From Nitrososphaeraceae archaeon (lineage in GTDB: Archaea; Thermoproteota; Nitrososphaeria; Nitrososphaerales; Nitrososphaeraceae): DNA of 37,763 bases. The stretch's first letter is position 1. Each line of letters starts with the position of its first letter. Positions 16,709 to 25,228 of the stretch are shown piece after piece. The stretch spans positions 1-37,763 of the forward strand of contig JAFAQB010000210.1 in assembly GCA_019246625.1 (NCBI GenBank), given 5' to 3'. The notes beneath the pieces are model-generated. The model saw only the letters and a program-made list of their open reading frames with translations. It was not told the origin of the DNA and made no database searches. A program made the translations under genes and the position numbers.

Positions 16709-17689
16709 ATGAACTCTATAACCGCAATGGAAAAAGAGATCAGATATCAGATAGATGATTTATCAAAGTTGGATTTGCCTAGCAAAGCTAACTTAGATAA
16801 TTGTCTAATAGTGGGGGCAGGGGATTCTTACGTTGCCGCACTTATCGCAGAATATGTTTCGAATTACAGGACGATATGTTGTAATCCGATGGAGATTGTT
16901 TTCAACCCGGAGATTATAAAGAATCATAGACTATACATAATTTCAGTTTCAGGTAACACTAAATCAAACATACTTGCAGCAAAGATTTCGAAAAAAAAGA
17001 ATATCCCAACAACTGCGATCACTGCAAGACCCGAAAGCAAACTTGCCAAAAATTGCGACGAAATAATACAACTCCGCTACAAAAGTACAGGGATTCCAAC
17101 TTCTGGTACTATAAGTTTCACTTCCAGCTTGTTATGCTGCCTTTCTCTATTAGGCAAGATAAAAAGTTTTGATCACATTAATATGATTTACAAGGAAGCA
17201 TACAATGAAGCTGAAAATATGATTACTACGACCGCTGGTACCTCTTCCTGTTACATTTTTCTAGCCAGTGGACTGTTATTTCCAGTTGCAATTTATGGTG
17301 CATTAAAGATAAACGAGGTCTTTGGGCTGAAGTCCTTTGCGTATCCTTTTGAAGAATTCTGTCATTCTCCTATATTCAGTATTAAAAGCAGTGATAAAAT
17401 AATGATACTCGGAGACAAAGGATACAATGACGATAAGGAATTAAACAGGAGACTACAAAAATTAGGTATCAACTCCTGCTATGTTGATTGTGCAAGAAAT
17501 GACAATAGTAAAACACAATTGACGGACAGACTGATAAAAGCCATCATGTTGTTGCAGTTATATGTGCTTAAAAAAGCTACGTTGGAGAAAGTGAAGAATT
17601 GTTTTTTCTTGGAGAATAAGGAGCTGTTGAAATTGAGTTCCACTTTTATTTATCATAATGATAGACAGACAAAGAGAGAAATATTTTAA
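16709..17689 (+). CDS. SIS-domain protein related to the GlmS isomerase half
   Basis: 326 residues with two SIS (phosphosugar isomerase) domains. The first has CLIVGAGDSYVAALIAEY and the sugar-phosphate loop ISVSGNTKSN. The second begins ASGLLFPVAIYGALKINEVF and continues to FEEFCHSPIFSI, which parallels the GlmS segments around EGALKLKE and the H-G-P loop. There is no N-terminal glutaminase domain, so it would need free ammonia or act only as an isomerase. A role in making hexosamine precursors for glycans is plausible; the exact sugar is unknown. It is cysteine-rich for this family and stands alone. Confidence 0.78.
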   Translation: MNSITAMEKEIRYQIDDLSKLDLPSKANLDNCLIVGAGDSYVAALIAEYVSNYRTICCNPMEIVFNPEIIKNHRLYIISVSGNTKSNILAAKISKKKNIPTTAITARPESKLAKNCDEIIQLRYKSTGIPTSGTISFTSSLLCCLSLLGKIKSFDHINMIYKEAYNEAENMITTTAGTSSCYIFLASGLLFPVAIYGALKINEVFGLKSFAYPFEEFCHSPIFSIKSSDKIMILGDKGYNDDKELNRRLQKLGINSCYVDCARNDNSKTQLTDRLIKAIMLLQLYVLKKATLEKVKNCFFLENKELLKLSSTFIYHNDRQTKREIF

Positions 17690-17929
17690 TAGCACTTTAA
17701 ACTACATAAATTTTGATTCCTGGAGGATAAGTCGACTAGCAGTACATATTGAACCAGACAAAATTCTAATAATACAACGTATTTTATGCAATTATTTTAT
17801 ACAATATTAAAATGGATAAGATTTTAATGTCTTTTATGCCTATTGTGCAAAAAACTAGTTTCTGATAAAACGAATATGAAAAACTTTCAAATCTTTTAAA
17901 TTTGATGCCTGTAAGTGTACTACTTACCC

Positions 17930-18079
17930 ATGCACCCCGATGATTTAAATGCTATTTGGCTATGTCACGAGTGTAAATGCAGCTTTGTTTTTCACTCAGA
18001 CATGGAGGATCATAAGGTAAAGACCGGCCATACACCTATAGAGAAGTATGATCTAGTGTCGGGCGAACTGCTCGCCTAA
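17930..18079 (+). CDS. Mini C2H2-like zinc-finger protein
   Basis: A 49-residue ORF with CHECKCSFVFHSDMEDHKVK followed by TGH. C12/C15 (with C17 also near) and the later histidines H22, H28 and H34 give a C2H2-type pattern. The ATG at 17930 has a TATA-like CTTTTAAAT at 17893-17901, which fits a short or absent leader. Single-finger proteins this small are common in archaea and can bind nucleic acid or partner proteins. No function is known. Confidence 0.75.
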   Translation: MHPDDLNAIWLCHECKCSFVFHSDMEDHKVKTGHTPIEKYDLVSGELLA

Positions 18080-18407
18080 GGCATTTTGAGCTTTATTTTG
18101 CAAACAATAATGATGGATATAGTAGTAGTTGTTGTTATGGTAGTAGTAGTAGTAGTACTACTACTAGAATGTGAGCGAGAAATCCTGGTACGAGTTCCAT
18201 TATGTCTATTACTCTAGTTGCAAGCATCCGAATGCATCATGCTTTGTGGAGCCCTCGTACAATACGTTATAAATCATCTATCGCTAGCGATTTACAGGGT
18301 AGTCTATCGTAAGCTAATAATGCCGTTAACGTAGAAGATATCAATGATGATAGACGAGGGATGAATAGTCCAAATCTATTTATCTGCGAAGAGAACATTT
18401 TATTTCA
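18080..18407. other. Intergenic region with GTA repeats and a palindrome
   Basis: A 328-bp spacer. It holds GTA/TAG trinucleotide runs from about 18119 and the perfect palindrome at 18147-18166. No other gene is seen. Confidence 0.55.
18147..18166. repeat. Perfect 20-bp TAG/CTA palindrome
   Basis: TAGTAGTAGTACTACTACTA is identical to its own reverse complement. It can form a hairpin in RNA or a cruciform in DNA and ends a longer (TAG)n run. Confidence 0.85.
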
Positions 18408-19544
18408 ATGGGCAGATTTTTAGGAAGGAAGCACAATAATAGACTTGACTCTGACAGTCCTTCCGAAAATACGACGCAAAAGGGCTACGTTCTTGACAAC
18501 GTTGACGACATTCAGAAACACGACTTGTACAAGAAAGGTATCGATCAGATGTCAAATGAGAAACTAGAAGATGCCATCCGTAGCTTTGACCTATCCTTAA
18601 GAATTGATCCCAATTATGTTGATGCATGGATCAAGAAAGGATATGCTCATTTTCATTTAGGTGAATACACTGTTGCCATTTCCTCATATGACAAAGCCCT
18701 CGATATTGATCTCAATAACGCAGAAGCCTGGAACTTGAAAGGTCTGGCTTATTACAAAACAAGAAATTATGATGAAGCTATTCGAGCATGTGACAAAGCG
18801 GTCGACATTAACCCTAATGATGCAATGTCATGGTACAATAAGGCGTGCTACCTTGCACTAATTGGTAAGGTGGACGATGCGATGGAAGCCTTAAAACGTT
18901 CAATAGAGATAGATATTTCTTTTGCCAAGAAGGCCGTACGCGACAGAGATTTTGACAATGCTAGAGCAGAGGAAGGCTTTATGCGAATTATTGAAGTCGT
19001 AGTCTTAGAAGCAATAAGACAGGGATATGATTATATCGGCAAAATTGTGTGGATTACCGGCATGAATACGGAAGAGGTAGAAGATGCCATGATGCGGCTA
19101 TCTATGAAAGGTCTAACGCTTAAAAGAGAAAAAAAATCATTTGCAAGTAAAGAAGAATATTATGAACTCACCAAAGACATTGCTGAAAAGGTCGGAACTG
19201 CTAGACGTTCTGGCTTCCTTGGCAAGAGCAAGGAAGTATATGCACCTTTGCAACAGCTAAGAGACATTAGTCAAATAGTTAACAGAGCCAAAGACTCTGT
19301 AGAAAAAGGCGAAGTAGATGCGACTCTTGATAGCTTCGACCAGCTGATCAGTCCTGCTAAACATGGAAGTGCAATGATTGAGCAATTCTTTGACGAACAT
19401 CGGGACCTAAGACTGTTTCAAATCAGATTGAAAGACAAAGGTCAGGAATACCTTAACTCACATAAACCTGATCTAATCAGATTACTTTCGGATATAGATG
19501 CCAAAGTACGAAGCGGTCCAGTCACAAAAAGCAACAAGGATTAA
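18408..19544 (+). CDS. TPR protein with C-terminal winged-helix-like part
   Basis: 378 residues. At least three tetratricopeptide repeats at about 40-145: LEDAIRSFDLSLRIDPNYVD, then WIKKGYAHFHLGEYTVAISS and WNLKGLAYYKTRNYDEAIRA. They form a peptide-binding superhelix. Residues 190-260 look like a winged helix (GMNTEEVEDAMMRLSMKGL), and the C-terminus is helical. This is a soluble adaptor-type protein; the mix of TPR and a helix-turn-helix suggests assembly or transcription-related partner binding. It precedes the secreted protein gene by 35 bp on the same strand, so they may share a transcript. Confidence 0.82.
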   Translation: MGRFLGRKHNNRLDSDSPSENTTQKGYVLDNVDDIQKHDLYKKGIDQMSNEKLEDAIRSFDLSLRIDPNYVDAWIKKGYAHFHLGEYTVAISSYDKALDIDLNNAEAWNLKGLAYYKTRNYDEAIRACDKAVDINPNDAMSWYNKACYLALIGKVDDAMEALKRSIEIDISFAKKAVRDRDFDNARAEEGFMRIIEVVVLEAIRQGYDYIGKIVWITGMNTEEVEDAMMRLSMKGLTLKREKKSFASKEEYYELTKDIAEKVGTARRSGFLGKSKEVYAPLQQLRDISQIVNRAKDSVEKGEVDATLDSFDQLISPAKHGSAMIEQFFDEHRDLRLFQIRLKDKGQEYLNSHKPDLIRLLSDIDAKVRSGPVTKSNKD

Positions 19545-19579
19545 ATTAGATTCTCAAATGCTGACAAAGACGATACAAA

Positions 19580-20542
19580 ATGAAAGTTGGTCAAATGAAA
19601 TATTTTAAGTCAAATTATAGAGTTATAGTTTTTTGTGTAACTCTCACTGCTTTTTTAATTATTCCTGGAGGAATTTTCACTACACTCTCGGCTTCTAGCC
19701 AGCCATTAAAAGTTGCCGCTAATATAATTGAAAACCACAAAAATAGCAGCGGGATCGCGTTTCCTCCAGGTTCGAGATCAGATATATTTGGTATAAAAGA
19801 AATCTACCCAACCAAGCAAGGCGGAAGAGAATGGTATATCAACATGAAGAATCCAGCTAATGATAGTTTATTCACCATTGGTACCGGAAAGGACGACAAT
19901 ATAACTAGGCAAAGTGATGGGTCATGGCGTATTGCTTATCAAAAGGTTAGAATGAGTGTGGATACTCCGCCTGGTACTCCAATGTGGAAGAATGTAGAAA
20001 TAACAGGTTATGCCAAAGTAAACTCATTATTTCCTCACGATAGTAACAGCAAAATTGGCTATACTGATCTTGCATGGTTTGCAAGAGGAGGCAGGCACAC
20101 ACAGAGTAGCCCATGCGGTGGATTGGCGTTGATAGGTGGAATTCATGCTGATGGTACTGTAGGTTGGAAAAAAGAAATATGGTTCACAGGTGGCTATACA
20201 GACGAACTGGGCCAAGCTAAAGTCACGGATTCAATTGTAGGTAGATGGATTGGATGGAAGGTAATAATGTATAACATAAATAATAATAGTGCAGTAAAAA
20301 TGGAGTCTTATCTAGATGACAAGAATAACAACCATTGGGTAAAAGTAACAGATATTATAGATGATGGAGGATGGTTTGCAAATAGTCCTGATAGCATATT
20401 TTATAGCGCAAACTGTGGAAGGGCAAAAGATTACATAATAACTGAGCCCGGCCCGGATGTGGCATTCAGATCAGATAACCTTGTATGGGATTTCAAAAAT
20501 CTAAGTGTCAGGGAGATTCAACCCCCTATTGTCGGTATGTGA
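19580..20542 (+). CDS. Secreted beta-rich protein, unknown function
   Basis: 320 residues. A signal peptide (IVFCVTLTAFLIIPGGIF) is followed by a small-residue cleavage site near SASSQ. The mature part is rich in Trp, Gly and Asn with beta-strand patterns (GREWYINMKNPANDSLFTIG, WKNVEITGYAKVNSLF, FRSDNLVWDFKNLSVREI), like a jelly-roll or concanavalin-type domain of carbohydrate-active or binding proteins. There are only two cysteines (SPCGG and SANCGRAK), which may form a disulfide. No catalytic motif is recognised. The start could also be Met6 (19595). Signal peptidase I is the next gene but one intergenic region away. Confidence 0.75.
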   Translation: MKVGQMKYFKSNYRVIVFCVTLTAFLIIPGGIFTTLSASSQPLKVAANIIENHKNSSGIAFPPGSRSDIFGIKEIYPTKQGGREWYINMKNPANDSLFTIGTGKDDNITRQSDGSWRIAYQKVRMSVDTPPGTPMWKNVEITGYAKVNSLFPHDSNSKIGYTDLAWFARGGRHTQSSPCGGLALIGGIHADGTVGWKKEIWFTGGYTDELGQAKVTDSIVGRWIGWKVIMYNINNNSAVKMESYLDDKNNNHWVKVTDIIDDGGWFANSPDSIFYSANCGRAKDYIITEPGPDVAFRSDNLVWDFKNLSVREIQPPIVGM

Positions 20543-20721
20543 TAAAGCATTTAGCACAGGGTTACGCATCCCTGTATATTTGAGTAGCAATGCACCAAAG
20601 TTTACTAATAAGATGCACATATGATATGGATATAGCTATGGCGGCAAATTCATTTATATGATCTAATCTCCACCAAGGCACAAAAAGTTTCAGTAAGAAT
20701 TATTGTTGTTAAAGCTAATGG

Positions 20722-20731
20722 CTTATATACA
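20722..20731 (+). promoter_or_regulatory. TATA box of the signal peptidase gene
   Basis: CTTATATACA about 30 bp before the TTG start at 20758. Confidence 0.55.
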
Positions 20732-20757
20732 ATAGAAAATAAGGTGAAGGTATAAAA

Positions 20758-21345
20758 TTGTTAGGTAAGGAAAAAAAAAGAAGTTCGAAGGTTCCAATTG
20801 AAATCAAGTGTGTCATAATTGTGATTATTGCCGTCGCAATAATTTGGCTTGGTGTTAGAGCAGTTTTTGGTGTCAATAACCCAGTTTACGTTGTAGCGAG
20901 CGAGAGCATGGTACCCAAACTCAAAGTAGGAGACATGCTGCTCATTAAATATTCTGGCATGGGTTCTGATTCTTCCTCGTTTGACAATTTGAAAATCGGC
21001 GATATTATAGTCTTTGAATCTCCAGGAGTAGTCGAGGATACAGGGCATCGTGAAGTTATTGTACACAGGGTCGCAGAAATTCTGACAGGTTTGCATGGGC
21101 AAAGAATCATCGTAACAAAAGGGGACGCCAATGATGGATCCATTCCAGGGGTTGATTATCCTATTACAGTAAATGATTATAGGGGAAAAGTGGTCTATGT
21201 CATCCCGGGCGTTGGATTAATTGCAAAGACGATAAGCCCTCCAGTAAACTATATCCTTATTGCAATTATTCTAGTAGTACTTTTCTTCTTGCTGCGCAAA
21301 AGAGGAATAGAACAAAGAAAGGAAGGACGACGTCAAGTAGGTTAG
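20758..21345 (+). CDS. Signal peptidase I (archaeal/ER Sec11 type)
   Basis: A 195-residue membrane protease that removes signal peptides from Sec-exported proteins. A hydrophobic segment (17-36) is followed by the catalytic Ser50-Met51 in VASESMVPKLKVGDM, then His103 in IVHRV and Asp123 in TKGDAND. The histidine in place of the bacterial lysine marks the archaeal and ER type (Ser-His-Asp). A second membrane helix closes the C-terminus (LIAIILVVLFFLLRKRG). The start is TTG (MLGKEKKRSS). It lies next to the secreted protein gene, which may be coincidental, as signal peptidase serves the whole cell. Confidence 0.93.
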   Translation: MLGKEKKRSSKVPIEIKCVIIVIIAVAIIWLGVRAVFGVNNPVYVVASESMVPKLKVGDMLLIKYSGMGSDSSSFDNLKIGDIIVFESPGVVEDTGHREVIVHRVAEILTGLHGQRIIVTKGDANDGSIPGVDYPITVNDYRGKVVYVIPGVGLIAKTISPPVNYILIAIILVVLFFLLRKRGIEQRKEGRRQVG

Positions 21346-21479
21346 AACACACATAATCTTCATGCATAAAAGGCAGCATTCATGACATTTATTTTGGTTT
21401 CGCAAAATTGCAAGCGCTATTGGTGTGCATATCTGCCTGCTCATTTGCAAGGGTCAAATATTAACAAGTAATGAGCTAG

Positions 21480-21488
21480 ATATATTAA
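21480..21488 (+). promoter_or_regulatory. TATA box of thi4
   Basis: ATATATTAA about 24 bp before the ATG at 21507, predicting a leaderless mRNA. No TPP-riboswitch-like sequence is visible between the two. Confidence 0.55.
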
Positions 21489-21506
21489 TATCACAAAAAA
21501 GAGAAT

Positions 21507-22316
21507 ATGATATCTATGGCAAAAATTTTCGCTGATGTAAGTGAGAAGGAGATTACAAGAACTATAGCGAATATGTTTAGCGAAACGATGGCGGAATACA
21601 CGGATTCTGATGTAATAATCATTGGAGCAGGTCCAGCAGGATTAACAGCTGGTAGAGATCTAGGAAGAATTGGGGTTAAGACACTCATAATAGAACAGAA
21701 TAATTACATTGGTGGTGGCTATTGGGTAGGAGGATATATGATGAATCCTGTAACCGTCAGAGCGCCGGCCCAGAAAATATGGGATGAGTTAGGAGTGCCT
21801 TATCGCAAAATCAGAGAAGGACTTTATGCAACATGGGGCCCGCACGCTTGTTCGAAACTTATTGCCGCGACATGTGACGCAGGCGTCAGGTTCTTGCAAT
21901 TGACAAAATTCGATGACTTAGTACTAAAAAATAACCGCGTAGGTGGCATAGTTGTTAATTGGATGCCAGTTTCTGCTTTACCAAGAAATGTCACTTGTGT
22001 AGATCCAGTAGCATTAGAAAGCAGGATTGTCATCGATGCATCAGGCCATGATTCGGTTGCCGTGAAGAGGTTAATGGACCGTGGTTATGTAAAATGGAAA
22101 GGTATGGATCCGTTGTGGGTTGAAGGAAGTGAGGATGCAGTAGTCAACTGTACAGGCGAAGTGTTTCCTGGATTGATAGCAACCGGAATGTCTGTAACTG
22201 AAACTCATGGTTTGCCAAGGATGGGTCCAACGTTTGGTTCCATGCTATTGTCTGGCAAGAAAGCAGCAGAAATAGCAGTAAGCAAACTTAAAGAACTGCC
22301 TGTTCACATACGTTAG
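21507..22316 (+). CDS. thi4: Thi4-type thiamine thiazole synthase
   Basis: 269 residues of the Thi4 family, which makes the thiazole moiety of thiamine from NAD and glycine. The FAD/NAD-binding Rossmann motif is VIIIGAGPAGLTAGRDL (36-52), followed by EQNNYIGGGYWVGGYMMN (63-80) and VIDASGHD. C164, in NVTCVDPVAL, aligns with the cysteine that yeast Thi4 (C205, CCMDP) sacrifices as sulfur donor. Methanogen enzymes have histidine there and use free sulfide. This protein is therefore predicted to be a single-turnover, cysteine-donating enzyme. An internal ATG at 21516 is an alternative start. No other thiamine gene is adjacent. Confidence 0.93.
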   Translation: MISMAKIFADVSEKEITRTIANMFSETMAEYTDSDVIIIGAGPAGLTAGRDLGRIGVKTLIIEQNNYIGGGYWVGGYMMNPVTVRAPAQKIWDELGVPYRKIREGLYATWGPHACSKLIAATCDAGVRFLQLTKFDDLVLKNNRVGGIVVNWMPVSALPRNVTCVDPVALESRIVIDASGHDSVAVKRLMDRGYVKWKGMDPLWVEGSEDAVVNCTGEVFPGLIATGMSVTETHGLPRMGPTFGSMLLSGKKAAEIAVSKLKELPVHIR

Positions 22317-22498
22317 ATGATAAACCTTCAAAAAGTCAAAAAGGTTAAGATAGAGACAATAGCATAGAGCATCACATCTAGAAGGGTATATGAATTAAAA
22401 CAACCAGCGTCGTATATATTTTTTCATCCATTCAATTATGGGTTTACTGTAATTGATGCTTATGTCTTCCCAAACCAATTAATATTGATGCAGCTTTT

Positions 22499-22837
22499 CT
22501 ATATCCTGTGTTTTTTATTCCAATGTTTCACAAATGCGGCTATATTCTCTTGCATCTGTGATGACGAGTGTAATAAAAATGAACCTCCAAATCGCCAGCC
22601 CAGTGCATCACATTCTTTACATTCTTTTTGATAAGAGGGGCTATAACTATTGGCTTCTCCAACAATACATTTTGAGGGGTGATCAAGGTCAAAATACCAC
22701 TTTAGCCATGTTATTGATAGCGGAAATGGAAGTTTATTTCTCTCTTCCAATCTTTTTGCCCATTTTGGGGCAATTTCTCTTAAGGTTAATGCTCTTTTCC
22801 TCTCCTCAGTGACAAAACTCGTACTTATGGATTGCAT
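22499..22837 (-). CDS. Unknown Cys/His-rich protein with strong RBS
   Basis: 112 residues. The C-terminal half has C57 (SKCIVGEANSYS), C73/C76 (KECKECDALGW), and spaced histidines H90, H105 and H110 (FVKHWNKKHR), which could bind one zinc. The N-terminal half is basic and helical. I know of similar hypothetical proteins in Nitrososphaeraceae but no function. The ATG has a clear Shine-Dalgarno (AGGAGGA at 22844-22850), which is rare in this window. It sits at the edge of the degraded accessory stretch. Confidence 0.72.
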   Translation of the reverse strand: MQSISTSFVTEERKRALTLREIAPKWAKRLEERNKLPFPLSITWLKWYFDLDHPSKCIVGEANSYSPSYQKECKECDALGWRFGGSFLLHSSSQMQENIAAFVKHWNKKHRI

Positions 22838-22843
22838 AATAAA

Positions 22844-22850
22844 TCCTCCT
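22844..22850 (-). promoter_or_regulatory. Strong ribosome-binding site
   Basis: AGGAGGA, six bases before the ATG at 22837. Most genes here have no Shine-Dalgarno, so this gene's mRNA must carry a leader. Confidence 0.7.
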
Positions 22851-23114
22851 AACCCAGAATATTAAATGTATCTATTATAGTAGTAACTAATGTTATAATA
22901 GTACTAAATTTTTTCATAGCACCTGCACAAGACTTGCTCTCAACAGTCGATATATCTTACTAGCTGTACAAGAAAGGTTACTTTCGATTTAAAATAACCT
23001 ATCACTACAATCTAGGCAACTTCCAATAGATTGCTTATATTACTCCAAAGACACTATCATTAGAGCAGATTTTGGCGTAATTTGGGATGAAATATCAATT
23101 ACTAACAGCTCCAA

Positions 23115-23483
23115 TCATCTATGCTCAACTATTTTATTATAAGAGTCTACGAAACTTTTCGCATACATATTAGCATGTTTCTCAGATCCCCTGTGTACAC
23201 CACCTTTTGTCCTTACATGATGATAAAATTCATGCAATACTACGAAGGGATTGTAAAAGATATCAGAGTTCGTTGCATAAATTCTTCTTTCCTTTTGAAC
23301 ATAGACGGCATACACTGTTCTGCGTTTTCCTTTGACCGTTCCAACAACTATTTCTGGCGGCGTAACATTATAGAATTTGCTCAGCTTTTGCAAGGCATCT
23401 TCTGTTTCCCTGTTAAGAATCATATATACTATTTTTGCTTTGGTCAGATCATCTGGGGGAATGGTAGTGGATGAATGCGACAT
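23115..23483 (-). CDS. Small metallopeptidase-like protein (HExxH)
   Basis: 122 residues. The zinc motif HEFYH is at 84-88 (VVLHEFYHHVR) and a candidate third ligand, E101, lies in a downstream helix (SEKHANMYAK), giving a gluzincin-like arrangement. The preceding strand RTVYAVYVQKERRIYA fits the edge strand before the active helix. It is much shorter than secreted proteases and has no signal peptide, so it is a soluble minimal metallopeptidase, perhaps SprT-like. The substrate is unknown. The start ATG at 23483 has a weak TATA-like GTTTTAAAC about 30 bp upstream. Confidence 0.72.
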   Translation of the reverse strand: MSHSSTTIPPDDLTKAKIVYMILNRETEDALQKLSKFYNVTPPEIVVGTVKGKRRTVYAVYVQKERRIYATNSDIFYNPFVVLHEFYHHVRTKGGVHRGSEKHANMYAKSFVDSYNKIVEHR

Positions 23484-23587
23484 TCTATCACAATACTCTA
23501 TGCCATTTTGGTTTAAAACATATCATCCATTGTAGATCTTCAATCGTTCGTGTTCTAAGATATGCTTCATGTCGTCATGGCTTCCCA

Positions 23588-23928
23588 AAGGTGATTCTAA
23601 TTCTTTTTATTTTAGAGGGATGCATTCACACATTATACAAGTTAAGTTTGAAGTACAATGGCTTTGCCGTAGACGTCTTTAATGATCCTTTGGCGGCATT
23701 TTCTAATTACAGACCTGATGTTTATGATTTGTTACTACTATACCGTAGATATCAGAACGCCAAGAATGAATGGCTTTGAGTTATACAAGAATATTAAAAA
23801 TATAGACCCTAAAGTCAAGGTATGTTTTATCACTTGCATTTGAAGAATATGAACATGATTTTAAGGATTTATATCCAAAATTAGACGTAGATTGTTTTAT
23901 TAGAAAGCCTATAGAAATACATATTTAG
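23588..23928 (+). pseudogene. Frameshifted response-regulator receiver remnant
   Basis: Three frames join into one receiver domain. First KVILILFILEGCIHTLYKLS, then GFAVDVFNDPLAAFSNYRPD and VYDLLLL. After a likely 7-bp insertion (TACCGTA, about 23741-23747) the frame continues DIRTPRMNGFELYKNIKNID (23748 on). After an extra T near 23835-23840 it continues AFEEYEHDFKDLYPKLDVDC and FIRKPIEI. The phospho-acceptor Asp lies in the LLLLDIR junction and the KP motif is present. The N-terminal acidic pair is already lost (LFILEG for VDDE). It is a dead regulator, possibly from a lost two-component pair. Confidence 0.8.
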
Positions 23929-24276
23929 TCAAAAATAGTAAAATCACGGGTAGATTGCAACTAAGGCCGCTGTGCCGATTCTGCCTGCGCCTTAAATTAT
24001 CTCTCGTGAGCATACCATGGAATTGATATGCCGTAATAATAATGATTTACCTTTGTCATCCTTCTGAAATGAATCAATGATGTGATTAGAAACAACGCCT
24101 TTATTTAAGCTAGTTTCATATTAGTTGCGATCTTCAGTATCCTTAATCTAGAGTTTATTGTCTATATTTCAAAAAATTGTTCTGCTGTTCTGCTTGTTCG
24201 CTACCAATGTCTTCTAGTAATAGCAATGCATAGTCATTATGCTTTTATTATCCGTTGTTTATATATTGCCTAGCTT
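23929..24276. other. Non-coding region after the response-regulator remnant
   Basis: 348 bp with no credible ORF. A TATA-like TTTATATATT at 24258-24267 precedes the next small ORF. Confidence 0.5.
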
Positions 24277-24426
24277 ATGCGAAATCAAAGGCGAATTGGA
24301 GAAGCAATTACGATAGCAACTGGTATAGGCATAGCTATAGGCAGTTTTTCTCTAGGAATCATGTTCCTTGCTTATGGAGGATTAGCTATTGCAGGTTTGG
24401 GGGTATTTTCTATATTCTGGCGTTAA
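24277..24426 (+). CDS. Small membrane protein (49 residues)
   Basis: The ORF starts MRNQRRIGEAITIATGIGIA and continues with two glycine-rich hydrophobic segments (IGSFSLGIMFLAYGG and LAIAGLGVFSIFW). The basic N-terminus followed by helices gives a clear inside-positive topology. A TATA-like element is close upstream. It lies inside a decaying stretch, so whether it is expressed is uncertain. No family is recognised. Confidence 0.5.
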   Translation: MRNQRRIGEAITIATGIGIAIGSFSLGIMFLAYGGLAIAGLGVFSIFWR

Positions 24427-25228
24427 CCTCTTAATATAAGGTTGGCTGCTTCTCGAGAGTGCTCAGACAATGTCCAACTAAATATGGTGGTAGTATCCTT
24501 TTTGATTAAATATACATATGAATTCTCTTCTTTTTCTAATTAATAGTAATTATTCACAGCCTTTCTAGTTGTTGCTACTATGTACATAGGGACCAGAGAC
24601 AGCATGGCCCCTTTCTACACATCCAGGCCAACAACTAACAAGCCTTTCCTTATCCAGACAGGCCTGTTAGGACTAGTCATTTGCCTAAATTTGAAAGAAG
24701 TAAAAGTTAGGAACTAGATTAATGCGTGGTGGTATTACTAATGCTCTACAGGCGCAATTTAGAAAATATATGGATGGAAAAATAAGACCTTTCTGTTACG
24801 GAACGACGCAAATAGTAGCTTCTTTTTTCATGCCTATCTATTCAGACACTATTCGAAGATTTCAGAGATGTCTTCAGACGCCATGAGTATTCAACACCAC
24901 GATTATTCCAAGTTTTAGTGATTCCTCCATTAAAGAAGCATAAACGTATCCTATCATAGGAAATCACATGACTCGGACAGACGCATATATACAGTTGAAA
25001 TCGTTATTGTGTATTCAATTACTGCATTGTAATAATACCAATTAGAAAACATATGTTAACTGTGAAATATTGGAATATGAATACATGCATTATATAATAT
25101 AGAAATACATTCCTATCATATATCAAAAAGGCTATAACAAGAGTTATCGAATGTATATTCATGTATATCTCTTCGTAGTTGTGTATAAAATTATGTGGTG
25201 CGATTCTGGAGATCGTTCGTCATACCAA
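24427..25228. other. Long degenerate non-coding region
   Basis: About 800 bp. Two short ORFs (24580-24717, 45 residues; 24722-24886, 54 residues) have no recognisable similarity and are not called. The region sits between remnants and looks like decayed coding DNA. Confidence 0.5.

Noticed and set aside
21346-21506. Possible TPP riboswitch before thi4
   Set aside because: The conserved CUGAGA and pyrophosphate-sensor elements are absent, and the TATA box leaves no room for a leader.
24580-24717. 45-codon ORF with a hydrophobic segment
   Set aside because: No promoter, no recognisable family and located in degenerate DNA; this length is expected by chance.
24722-24886. 54-codon ORF in the accessory stretch
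   Set aside because: Composition and context give no support for a gene; no motif seen.
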